Source: Schistosoma haematobium
Lineage: Eukaryota > Platyhelminthes > Trematoda > Strigeidida > Schistosomatidae
NCBI RefSeq assembly: GCF_000699445.3
Contig: NC_067198.1
Span: 42,711,691-42,775,690 of the forward strand
Direction of reading: 5' to 3'
DNA: 64,000 bases
The notes under the pieces are model-generated. The model did not search any database. It had not been told where the DNA came from and was given only the letters and a program-made list of their open reading frames with translations. The translations under genes were made by a program, and so were the position numbers. Below, piece by piece: positions 1 to 10,761 of the stretch. Each line of letters starts with the position of its first letter. Within the stretch, counting starts at the first letter, position 1.

Positions 1-470
1 GGGTATGAAAGACCGTTATCACTTACCGGTTGCCTAAACTGTGAAAAGATGCTTCTTGTTGGAGCGCCTGAAAAGGAAACTGAGAGAGAAATAAACTTGA
101 CGACCTCAGAACTCAAGGAATAACTACATGAGTTTGGATACACATAGACTTTCCTAGAGTAGATCTCGATGTGCTGACTTTGTACTTTGAAGGCCTCACT
201 GTGAATGACGGAAATCCGTAAGACAAGGTAAAGTACTTTTTCAGGGTCTATCTTTTCTAACCCTCTCCTTCTGTTATGGGAAAGAGTACGGCTGCAGATA
301 CTGGCTATCTAAGGGAAACACTTTCCTGTTATCACGCTCCTGAACAGTTGGCAGCACGACTCCACTCTCGGATTTCAAGTTTCTGCTTTTATTCTTTCTG
401 TTCCCTAACTGACCTGATTGGGATGTTAAGACGTAAAGATATTAAATCTTCGAGACAATATAGCTTGATT
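1..470 (-). mobile_element. LINE-A 5' fragment, decayed, cut by window edge
   Basis: On the minus strand this aligns by eye with the 5' untranslated half of the LINE called LINE-A here (better copies at 13536-17438 and 53012-54130). Shared blocks include the region around 190-275 and the stretch at 300-420 corresponding to 17460-17590. Divergence is heavy and there is no coding potential. The element runs off the left window edge. Confidence 0.6.
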
Positions 471-479
471 AAGTCGTCA

Positions 480-566
480 GGGTGTGCTTCACCTCATTAT
501 GTTGATACAGTATGAAAAATTGGACCAATACACATTTGTACCAGGACCTACGACTAACAACATTCC
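480..566 (+). mobile_element. LINE-A 3'-terminal fragment
   Basis: Resembles the 3' end of the full LINE-A copy at 17355-17435: a block reading roughly CACCTCATTATGTTGATAC, then TTGGACCAAT and ACCAGGACCTACG. It is in plus orientation, directly beside the minus-oriented 5' fragment, so it marks a rearranged or second insertion. Identity is moderate. Confidence 0.45.
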
Positions 567-847
567 AATCATTGACATAAATCTATAACACATAATACAG
601 TCTATCTAAGGGCATTACATTTTTCCCAAATTGTAACTTAACAGACAATACTAATGCTAATGTCTTCTCACAAGTTATACTCGACAACATCACTGTTAAA
701 GTTTGTGTTCTTTTTGTATTCGTAATTGTACACCGACTGTATATATATATATATATATGTACATATACCCAGATACAAACAAATAAGCAGACACAGAGAA
801 AGTAATACAGTCTAGTTAGAAGAAAAAACTGTAATAATGATAATAAC

Positions 848-894
<47 letters not shown>

Positions 895-2089
895 GTGTAT
901 ATGTACGAATATGTTAACATAGTTAAATGGTAAATATCTAGACAAGGAAGTCACTTAAATCAACAAAAAAACAGAAGGAAAAAAAATCTGATACCGATAC
1001 TGATGATAAAAATGTCAGACAAATCGATTTGCATAAGCGAGAAAGGGAAAAAAGCAGAAGTAAAAAAAGGAAAAAAAATAAGGGCTCTGAAAGATATAGA
1101 AAATTGTAGTAATTAATTAAACTTTTAAAGTGTAGAATTAGTTAGTTATAAACAACATAACTATTGATAAATAAAAAAAGAAGGAAGCCAAATGAAGACA
1201 AGAAATGAAACAGTAGTAGAGAAGCCAACTAAGCCGATGATGTAGTAGCTATGTAAAACGAATAACGAGTGAAAATATATGAAAGATATATATATATTCT
1301 TGCACGCCATCGAACCATAATAAATGTAAGTGAATAGTAGACAAGTCATGATTTATTAATCAGAGGATTTGTATAAAATTCTCGTACAAGTGAGTGGAGA
1401 GATTATTGGATGTGTGTGTGTGTGTGTGTCTGTGATTTTTTATCAATTTGCAGTAGCTAAGTGACCAACTATAAATTTGTGTGCTTGATTTTAGACCACA
1501 CCTATCTGGGTAAAGATTAATTAAATATTACTATCCTAAAATTCAAACCGAAGTATATGGGATGGGTTGTGTACTTACACTAGTTACAATTGAAGGTTTT
1601 GATTTTTGTTTGTTTGAAATATAACGACAGTAACAAAATATAGCTACATGTACTCGGTTTTAAACGATATTTTTTGTGCAACGGTTAATAATGCCAACCC
1701 TTTATTTAAACTGAAGTAGATAATAGGCAAGAGTTGAAAGCTGAAAGTTAACATTTACAATGTGAGCGAGCGCCAAATAAGTTGATAACAATCGAAAAGA
1801 TATTCAAAAATGTACGTAAGTTTTAATTGCATAAAATGTTCCAATATTCACAGTAAAATAAAACGAAAACAAAGTAAAGGGAAACAAATTAAAGACAAAA
1901 GATTAGTTTGTCATTTCTTAACACTGTAACTAGTTGCAGTCAAACTACAGCTGTACATGATAGTGTAACAACGAGCGAAAGTGTGTAATCATTGTTGATT
2001 GTATAACCTTTGATTATTCATTCATTTGTTAACTGACAAATTATCCACATTAAACGTAATTTTAGTCGGGTATTTCATATGTATATAAC
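567..2089. other. No gene seen; microsatellites only
   Basis: AT-rich sequence with a TA run near 738-757, an AAT run at about 852-892 and a TG run at about 1410-1428. The open frames here are read through these repeats and carry no family signature. Confidence 0.6.
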
Positions 2090-2290
2090 AACTGTGCTAC
2101 TTTCATCCCAGTGACTTCTCTACTGAGTGTTGGTGACACTGCGACGGTGTATAAAAAGTGAAGAGGTGGTCAGTTTATGGCATGGAATTGTGGTACGAAA
2201 GAGGAGCATAAGACTGGTATCTATTGGTCTGTCTACTCAAACTTTCTAGTTGAGGTTATGTAGATGGTACAGAATAGTGGCGATTCTGAT
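2090..2290 (+). mobile_element. Very decayed LINE reverse-transcriptase C-terminal fragment
   Basis: The stretch around 2145-2215 reads in plus frame like the K-R-G-G-Q-x-M-x-W block that follows the reverse transcriptase of the LINE at 35140-35440. The match is short and interrupted, so this call is weak. Confidence 0.3.
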
Positions 2291-3755
2291 GTAGCCTTTT
2301 TACACTGGTCATAAAAGTGAAACTCTGTTAACAGAGAGAAATACTTCTTGGTTGTATTTCTAAAGGAACTATTTCACCCATTACATCTTATTTACGTTCA
2401 GTTTTACCTCCAATCTTATTTCTTTAACCCCTTTTGTTTCTTTACAACGTTATCTTTTTATTTTGCATAAGGAAGATAGTTTTTGGTGGCCAGCTGTACC
2501 AGTATGTGTGTTAAGTAAAGAAAAACCATTATATTCATCAAATTTAAACGATTCCCAAACGTGATCATCATAGCGAAATCTTGACTCGCTGTCATATGAG
2601 CAAACATTTACACACACACACAAACCAAGTTTGGTATTTATTCGTCTACATTTGGGCAGTAACCGGTTGCTAAATCCTTCCAGCCTCCTCCCCAAATCAT
2701 ATTCATTCTTAGCTTTTACTTATTTCAACTAGATATGGACTTCTAAGCTACTTTTTTGATCGTCTTTCTGTTAAGAAAGTACTTTAGCATTGATCACTTA
2801 ACTTTACATCTAAATCTGTCAATCTTTATTCACATTTCATAGAATCTTAGATTGATTTTCAATAAAGTAAAGTACGTTTATGACTTTTTAACCAACAATA
2901 AGATACCACGTCTTGTGTGACATATCATTGTAAGTAACAAACATAATGCACAGAAATATTGAGAAAAAAGTAACTATATAACCTAAAAAAGATATTTCTT
3001 AACTGGAGCTACCTGTTTTTCAGGACCTCTCCGAGATATTGATTGTTAATGTTTTGTGGATGGGCAATTTTGGCCTTCAACACAAATACTGTACACCGCA
3101 TAAGTCATGTCCCCTAAAATCCTGTTAATATTGTAGGCTAAAGTAAGACTTCAACTACAATGTGGTGGAAACGCTTACTGTTTAAATAAACATTTAATCA
3201 TAGATAACATGAGACACAGAACCACTATGTAACCAGAAGTAATATAATAAGTAGTTTTCCTATTTAAGAAAACTTATAAAATGAAAGTTATTGATACATG
3301 AAATCTTTATGAGGCATGAAAAACCAGAAAGGACTGATTATCTGCTAATATACACTGTCTATCTAGTGAGATAGATTGTCAGGACGCCAAGAGACGGTTA
3401 GGTCTAAACACAGAACAATCTTGCGTTAATTGCCTCTTTAGTAGATATGATGGGAGATACACTAACTCGGACTGATATAAATATGTACCAGGTCTAAACA
3501 ATATTTATATAACTCATTTACCAAGTACAGGTCTATATATACTCGGTTATAAGCAACACACTATTTGTGTGAGATTTAATGGTCAAAATAAATGGGTCTA
3601 CAAATTATAGACTGAAACAACAGTGCTTCAACTATCGAAGTACTAGTGTTGATGACTAACGGTGAATTAAATTGAAATAATTATCAGAAAAGAAAAAAAC
3701 TACAAAATAATGTCTACTAAAAAACAATTACACATCATAATACATATATACTTAC
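2291..3755. other. No exon or element recognised; probably MAGI intron
   Basis: This lies 3' of the donor site at 3755-3750 of the MAGI-like gene on the minus strand, so it should be intron. I looked for WW-domain exons on the minus strand and found none. The 81-residue minus frame at 2450-2695 has no recognisable motif. Confidence 0.4.
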
Positions 3756-4501
3756 ACTTTCAATGAGTGAACAACCATTGGTCATCGACGTATTGACATG
3801 GTTAGACATAGTAGTGGTATTCATATTAGTAGTATTAGTATTGGTAGTAGTTGTAATAGTAATAGTACTGGCAGCAACTGACATTGTTGTTGATGCTGTG
3901 GACAACGCGGTTGTTTTATGGTCATCCACTAGATGTATTTCACTGGGTGACCATAGACTAGCTTCATCATTCGAAAATTTTGGACGTGGTAGGTACAATT
4001 TACCATTCAATTCATTTAATCCATTTAACTGTGTATTGTTATTGTTGTTATCGATTGTTTTTGTCAGATAATTTTCAGTTGTGCATAAAGTTAACAGATT
4101 AGTCGATGCTTTACCATGATTAATATTAATATTATTAGTATTACAGACAATATTAGAATTTTTTGTAATTGATGAATTGCGAATTGGTGGAGGCGGTGGT
4201 GGAGAACATGTTGGTAATTGTTGTAATGGATCATTTAATTTTACACCAATACTAGAGTTATTATTACTGCTACTACTACTACTAGTAGTAGTAATGTTAC
4301 TGCCATTAGTCCCCGAAGCAGTAGTGGTAGCATGCATTGCAAATGTATTAAATGAGCTTAGTGGTGCCAATGGCGGTGGGATCCTACATGCATCATCACT
4401 GATTTGTGAAATGTCTGTAGAGGATAATTGGAATTGTTCTAAAAATACAGGATCCAAAGCGGTAGAATTAGGGTCTGGTCGAGGTGTACCATAATGATTA
4501 C
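3756..4501 (-). CDS. MAGI-like scaffold protein, exon c (end of GuK region plus low-complexity linker)
   Basis: A 746-bp exon on the minus strand. The acceptor is CTAG at 4505-4502 and the donor GTAAGT at 3755-3750. Its first two bases complete a Gly codon begun in the previous exon, giving G-N-H-Y-G-T-P-R-P. This matches the G-N-Y-Y-G-T-P-K-P block that follows the guanylate-kinase-like region in MAGI proteins. The next ~235 residues are low complexity: Ser, Asn and Thr runs, a six-proline run and several Thr-Asn-Thr repeats. This fits the position of the variable linker before the WW domains, which are not in the window. The exon ends in phase 0 after I-E-S. In MAGI family members the protein is a cytoplasmic scaffold at cell junctions. 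The exon is 5.1 kb from the preceding one. Confidence 0.8.
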
Positions 4502-5429
4502 CTAGGAAAACGAAAAAAAGGAGGAACTAAACATTTTAAAGACAACTTATATATAAAAGAATAAATAACCTTCGAGATGTGTATGTGCATATATAATGTG
4601 ACCTTTTAGCATATAGCATCCAAAATGATTAATAACACACGACCTTCAGATCGGAAATTTCCGAACTTCATAGACTAACCTATGAGTTATAAAGTATATT
4701 ATTCCCTAGAGAATAAATATGTAAGTTTAACTGTCAGTAGGTATTTCGATCCTAGGATCCTAATTTATCCCGTTGATAAAACAAAAATATTTCAATGTCT
4801 CATTTATTTAATGCCTTTTTGTTTTACTAATACGAAACCTAACAAGTAGGATCTACACACATTTGTTCCAGATCCTAATTCGGTTAAAACTGTCTGACCA
4901 GAATCAACATTAATGTAGTTAGGGATGTTTTTGACACGGTGAATCAGTCGATTACACTGCAAAAGTATTTAGATTGAAGTGTCTAATACAGAGGTTACAC
5001 ATAGCCCAACCAAGAGCAGGAATGATAATAGATGTAGGACTGATTTTAACAAAAAATTAACGATTATTAGGTCAAGTCACGAAATCAAGAAAATAGGTTA
5101 CCGAATGTTACCCTAATTCAAGTGGAGCAGTAATAACTTTCTGTATAGTAATACGCACGTAATCAGTAATAAATTTGAAATGGGTAGCAAAGATACATAC
5201 ACATTTACTAATTATTTCCCTGTAAATCTTCAAAATATCTCTTTTATTTATTTGTTTTCCATTTGTTTATATTACTGTCCCTAGTTTACGGGTGTAATCC
5301 CTTATAGTTGTGCAGTAATGTATATTAATACACAGGGTTATTTGCTATTATCCTTATCTCTCTCTTTTATTGACATACAATCACTGACTGAAAACCAGTA
5401 AGTGCAAATTCATGTTTTTTTTCCTGGAT

Positions 5430-5560
5430 AACAGAGACAAGTGTAGTGAGGTAGTACAGTGGTCGAAATACTGAGCTTTCAACCATTTGAACACAGGTTC
5501 GAATCCCTACCCATCTACTTTAGACTGTGGTGCCTGGATAGTATCGTAAAACGTGTTGCT
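5430..5560 (+). mobile_element. tRNA-derived SINE-like fragment
   Basis: Contains a box-A-like TAGTACAGTGG and a box-B GGTTCGAATCC separated by about 35 bases, as in Pol III promoters of tRNA-derived SINEs. GGTAG and CTACC flank the tRNA-like part. No good cloverleaf can be drawn and the hammerhead of the other SINEs is absent. It sits in the 5.1-kb MAGI intron. Confidence 0.4.
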
Positions 5561-5997
5561 CAAAACCGATTACGATTTTAGTTCGAGGGTTACATTAATT
5601 TTTTTTACATTTTAAATAGAATACAAGACAATATAAATATGTTTAGGGATGGAATTGGTTGACATTACGGAAAAAACCTATATGTGTAACTATTTGTATT
5701 CAATCAAACAAGCATTCATTTTCTGTATTTTTTTGTTCAAAAGTTTAATTAAGAAATAGTTCAAAATCAGAAAGACATTGTATCGTCTTCATCATAAAAT
5801 TGGTACTACAAATAACGAATGATAAAACGTCAGTATACCATAGATACATACTTTATAGTTAACTGAAGGAAAAGCCGATTAATCAGGACTTGATTACAGA
5901 GATTTCTGATTACATCTTATAGTCTGAATTTATGTATATTCTATGGAAAAGAATTATAGTGTAAAAAGCACAAAGTAAAAGTTATGGATTGTAGTTA

Positions 5998-6175
5998 GAT
6001 GCCGGCTCAATGGTTTACAGGTTAGAACCAAATTTCCTGGGTTTAATCCCCGTATGCAGAGTTGTGGATGCGCATTGCTGAGTCCCATACTGGGACGAAA
6101 CAGCAGTTCAGTGTTACTAGGTTTTCAATGATTGTCTAACTTAGATCGGTTTATGATTTCAATGAATTAAAGAGT
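5998..6175 (+). mobile_element. Hammerhead SINE, core-deleted
   Basis: tRNA-like head (GCCGGCTCAATGG, weak box B GGTTTAATCC), then a hammerhead remnant at about 6072-6112 and the usual tail (GGTTTTCAATG...). The core reads CTGA directly followed by GTCCC, so three bases of the C-U-G-A-N-G-A box are missing, while stem II (GTCCC/GGGAC) and GAAA remain. It should be catalytically dead. Located in the MAGI intron. Confidence 0.7.
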
Positions 6176-7002
6176 TTAAATTTATTACATATGTATGACT
6201 AAATATTTTATCAAACAAACTACAATACGGGGTTTTTGAGACTTTCACAACATAGATACTATTCAGAACTGGTCATATTGGACTATTGAGAGAGATAAAA
6301 AAAACAGTATCATTGTCTTGTACATTATCATATATGTCATCATTATAGACATACATATCTAAGCTACTAATAATCATCACCCACCATATTGTTTCTATCA
6401 CGATACTGGCTGAATAAGTGAGCAACTCATTGCATACTTGTGCATGTGTATAATACATGTGTCAATAAATCTTTATGCAAATAAATTTAATCATGTATGA
6501 ATCAGCTCATTACATATTCACTCTTGCAACCAATCAGAAATCATGGAAATTTATTCAAATCAAGGTCAAAGTTAACTAATCTGTGTAAAACAAAACCTAC
6601 TGAAGCTAGAAACTATTGTGCAAAAGCTACTACCATCAAAAGACAACAGAGTTAGTAACCACACTATCGTAATAAACAATACAAAAATGCGACAAGATAT
6701 TATGAGTCATAAAGGTTACTACTATTAACACTGGTGCCATTCATCATAGGAAGAAGCAATAAGTTAATTGACAGCTTAGAGTATGCTTGCCCTTATCAAT
6801 ATACACATGGATAGGACTTTTTTTAGCTAGTAAACTGAAATAGAACAAAAAATTGAAAAAACAATTCATGAGATTTTTTTAAGAATGAAACTGGGGGATG
6901 TATGTAGTATGTAAAATAAGATGAACTAACAGAAAATGTGATTTTAAATAACACCATTAGAGCAAATTGAAGACTTTATATGCTTATCCCCTGCAATACT
7001 TA

Positions 7003-9020
7003 CTTACGCCTGTTATTCCTCGTGAAGGAGCATAGGCTACCCACCAACATTCTCCATCCAACTATGTCCTGAACAATCCTTTATACTTGTTTCCAGTTGT
7101 CATTCATTCTTTAGATGTCTGCTTCCTATTCCTCACTCAGTGTATTCATTGGTCTTCCTCTTTCCATTTTCCCTTCAGTATTCCAAGTTAGCGCTTGCTC
7201 CGTGATGCAGTTTGATGATTTCCTCAATGTGTGTCCTATCCACTCCAAACACCTCTTTCTGATTTCCTCTTCAGTTAGAAGCTGGTTTGTTCTCTTCCAC
7301 AGTAGTAGGCTGTTGCTAATGTTATGCGACCAAAGGACATTGAATATTTTGCGTAGATAACTGTTTATAAGTACTTGTAATTTTTTAATGATGGTTGTAG
7401 TGGTTCTCCACATTTCATCTCCGTACAGTCGAACTATCTTGACTTTCGTATTGAAGATTCTGACTTTGATATTGTTTGACAGTTGTTTTGAGTTACATAT
7501 GTCCTTCAACTGGTGTGAATTCTGTAATTATTATTTTCAGAATATATTACTATTAAGTGTAAGAATGTGGCCCTTGCTTTGCCAATCCGTGACTTAATAT
7601 CTACATCAGGTCCTCCATGTTCATCGATGATGCTCCATTAAGTGTGATTGGGTTGGTGTTATATATGAGGATCTTGGTTTTTCCCTTGTGTATGTTGAGG
7701 CCTACTGATGTAGAGGCTGCTGCTACACTGTTTGTTTTGACCTGCATTTGTCGGTGTGTATGGGATAGAAGGGCCATGTCATATGAGAAGTCCAAATCGT
7801 CTAGTCGCATCCAACCTTTTCATTTCATTCAGTGCTACTCCTCAGATGTCGAGGTTTTCATAATCCAGTCAACCACCAGAAGAAAGAGAAAAGGGGAAAG
7901 TAGGTAGCCTTGTCTGACTCCAGTCCTCACTTGGAATGAGTCTGTCAGCTGTCCTCCGAGCACTACTTTACAGTGTAGTCGGTCGTATTGTGGTGTGAAC
8001 TACTTATATCCACACAAGGAGTGTATAACCGTGGTCAGGCATAAAATGTATCTCAGTAGAAGGTCGATGAGGAAAGAACGGGAACGGAACGCAATTGGTA
8101 TGAAAATGCATGAACCATGAAATCTGAGACAATGGATTGATGTTTGCAACAGGAACAGTCGAGTTTGATATAATGGATTGATATTTTGCAAATTAACGAT
8201 TTACTATATGGTTCTCAGATTTTAGTGAGATTCTCTGTAATTTTGTGCTAAAATACATCCGATTGTCCTCCACTCGTGTTCTGTTCACTACAGTATGAAT
8301 TCCGGATGATGTTGACGCTTTTCTCAGGTACTCCATACTGTCGAACAAATTTCCATAATGTTCTCTTATCCATACTGTCAAATGTTTTCTAATAACCAAG
8401 GAAGTTGATGTATAGTGACGACTTCCATTCAATTGATTTTTCAACGATGATCCGTAGTGTCGCGATTCGATCTGTGCACGAAAGATCCTTACGGAATTCA
8501 GCCTGTTGATCTAGAAGTTGGGAGTCTGTTGAATCTTTCATCCGGTTCAGCAACACTCTGTTGAAAACCTTTCCTGGTACTGACAGTAGTGTGATACCTC
8601 ACTTTTGCTCAGATCTCCTTTCTTTGGTATCTTCATGAGGTATCCTTCTTTCCAGTCCGTCGGCACTTGTTTTTCCTCCCAAATCTTCCCGAATAGAATG
8701 TTGAGCATGTCTACAGTTACTTCTATGTCTGACTGTAGTGCTTCAGCTGGTATATTGTGAGGTCTTATTGCTTTCCCACTCTTGATTTGTCTGGTGGTCA
8801 TTCTGATTTTTTCGGTCGTTGGTAGAGTGACATATATAGGAAGATGTGTATTGCATCGATATCTGGTGGATTCAATGGTACCGGTCTATTTAAGAGTTCC
8901 TCGAAGTGTTCCATCCGCCCCTCTATCCTTGAATTTCAGTGATTAGCTCTTCTTTTTTGTCCTTGACCGGTCTCTCGGGTTTGCTATATTTCCCTCTCAG
9001 TTTTTTCGTCGTGTAATATA
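7003..9020 (-). mobile_element. RTE-type LINE (LINE-B), 5'-truncated, broken reverse transcriptase
   Basis: The minus strand encodes reverse-transcriptase pieces in several frames: K-S-G-K-A...H-N-I-P-A-E-A-L at 8801-8547, D-K-R-T-L-W near 8360, R-T-G-V-R-Q-G...L-S-P-F-L-F at about 7935-7890, and L-Y-G-D-E-M-W...W-I-G-H-T-L-R-K at 7509-7126. The 3' end is at 7003 with a short TAAG-type tail. This matches the SR2/Perere class of schistosome RTE elements as I know it. The catalytic box reads D-F-S-Y-D-M-A-L-L instead of F-A-D-D, and several stops and frameshifts are present. The element lies in the MAGI intron and is split by a solo LTR at 7989-8292. Confidence 0.85.
7989..8292 (-). mobile_element. 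Solo-LTR-like element, family 1, inserted in LINE-B
   Basis: 304 bp with TG...CA ends (minus strand TGTAGTGAACA ... CACACCACA), flanked by a perfect 4-bp duplication GTAT at 7985-7988 and 8293-8296. Removing it restores the reverse-transcriptase reading between I-I-R-N-S-Y and L-H-C-K-V-V, so both borders are firm. Near its 3' end is a hairpin built on CTACTTAT and its inverted copy. Related copies occur at 33849, 35715, 42585, 44254, 45835 and 58403. Confidence 0.85.
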
Positions 9021-9198
9021 GTTGTTCATCCCCTATCATAACTTATCAATTATATTATTAGTTATAAATGTTTTGTGTTTAGTGAAAATGCTAAATATTG
9101 TGACTATCGAATTCCTATTTGGTGTAGTTCATGAGCAACATTTTTGTTGGGGTAACAGGAAGATTATGTTGCCAACTTTGCACATATCCCATTATTCA

Positions 9199-9201
<3 letters not shown>

Positions 9202-9245
<44 letters not shown>
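9202..9245. repeat. (AAT)n microsatellite
   Basis: About 14 uninterrupted AAT units between LINE-B and MAGI exon b. Confidence 0.95.
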
Positions 9246-9547
9246 CTGTTTGCCAAGTACATGTTTATATATGCATAAACATGTTTATATAATAGACCCT
9301 GAACCAAACTTTTTATAAGTGGAAGCTGGCAATGTCACTGGACAGCTCAAACTGATCAGTCTAGCTTTCTAAATGTAGTAAATACTCTATTCACTTTACG
9401 CTTAAAATGAAGCAGACAATATTACGCTGAAATCTGACATACATCCAATGAGAAACATATCTTGCGATAAACCATTATGTACGAAAATACAATGTCCATA
9501 ATTATATCTTAGCATAATATTATAAACAAACACAATACACAAAATTA

Positions 9548-9742
<195 letters not shown>

Positions 9743-9951
9743 TTAAATAAGATTCATAATTAACTGTCAATCACCAACCGTATAAAAGAACAAAGAACTT
9801 TGAAGGTGAATTGAGGAAGCGGTTTAGGTTGCAGCAATTTTCAGAACTGGAATCCAAAATAAACGAAATGTGTACGATAGTATAAAAAAAACAGGAGTGA
9901 TAGGATAAAAAATTTCCCACTATCAAAAAGTTTTTTTTAATGTTTACTTAC

Positions 9952-10528
9952 AAGGTACTACACGTTGGTAAACATTCTCTCGAATTTTTTCTTGAAGGGC
10001 ATACTCTGATGAGTCCATTGCAAATGAAATGGCCAAAAAGCTTGACAACATTGTACTACTTGTGACTAATGCATGAGGTGGACTAAGATGCAATCGAACA
10101 TGTGAATGAGATTGTAGACAAGCATTACATAATGTAATAGCATCACGTTTCGTATAACCTGAGAGTTCATAACCATCAACAGCTAAGATTATATCACCCG
10201 GTTCCATTGATTTCGAATTATTGATATTAGTATTATCATTATTATTAGAAATGGTAGTAGAGCGATGATAAATAATACGAGATGGATCGAATTGAGCGCC
10301 GACTACACAAAACATACCAGCATCTGAACCTCCATCGATTGGAATAACTGGTATATCACCACTATTATTATTATTATTATTATCGATTTTCGCAGATATA
10401 ACTATTTCATAGCATTGTTCTAACCATCGATATTGTTTTGAATTTTGTTCAGAATTGGCTTTTTGAAGAGACGAGACGAAATTCGCACCATAATGTTTTG
10501 TTAATCCACTTTTCATTTCTTTCATTTC
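9952..10528 (-). CDS. MAGI-like scaffold protein, exon a (PDZ0 and start of GuK)
   Basis: A 577-bp exon with acceptor AG at 10530-10529 and donor GTAAGT at 9951-9946. Counting from the Met at 10525, residues 34-148 form a PDZ domain. It has a W-L-E-Q-C start, a G-G-S-D-A-G-M-F carboxylate-loop region, M-E-P-G-D-I-I-L-A-V-D-G-Y-E-L-S-G and a closing V-R-L-H-L-S. Two loops carry inserted Asn runs (about residues 48-54 and 93-103). Residues 174-192 (Y-A-L-Q-E-K-I-R-E-N-V-Y-Q-R-V-V-P-C) open the guanylate-kinase-like region. Order and spacing match the MAGI N-terminus. The Met at 10525 need not be the start; upstream exons probably exist but I could not find them. The domain order identifies the family well, though not which paralogue. 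Confidence 0.9.
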
Positions 10529-10639
10529 CTTTAAACAAAAGCAAAAAATGAGAAGAGCTTTAAATGAATGGAAAACTTCACAAAATAACCAAACAATCAG
10601 TCAATATATGTAAGTAGAATATTGTGGAGAAGATTTGTA

Positions 10640-10761
10640 GCTCACGTGGGTGATTTTGGTGGAGTTTTGTTCTCTGAGTTGGACAGTTTGGTTGTGGAGC
10701 TTTCATCGTTCTTCTACCTGAAGTTTGTGCTGATGATGTCGTTTAGAAGAACGATGAAAGG
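10640..10761. repeat. Dispersed repeat with 16-bp inverted arms
   Basis: CTTTCATCGTTCTTCT (about 10700-10715) is the exact inverse of AGAAGAACGATGAAAG (about 10745-10760), separated by about 30 bases. Related sequence recurs at 33170-33240. It abuts the truncated 3' side of the LINE-A copy starting at 10762. Family not recognised. Confidence 0.6.

Noticed and set aside
583..954. 123-residue minus-strand open frame
   Set aside because: It is a translation of AAT and TA microsatellites (poly-Tyr, Tyr-Ile runs) with no coding features.
3763..4494. Plus-strand frames of 102 and 105 residues opposite the MAGI exon
   Set aside because: Their Val/Leu/Ile runs are the antisense of Asn/Thr/Ser codon repeats in the supported minus-strand exon.
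5430..5560. Genuine tRNA gene
   Set aside because: Boxes A and B are present, but I cannot draw paired anticodon and T stems; a SINE remnant fits better.
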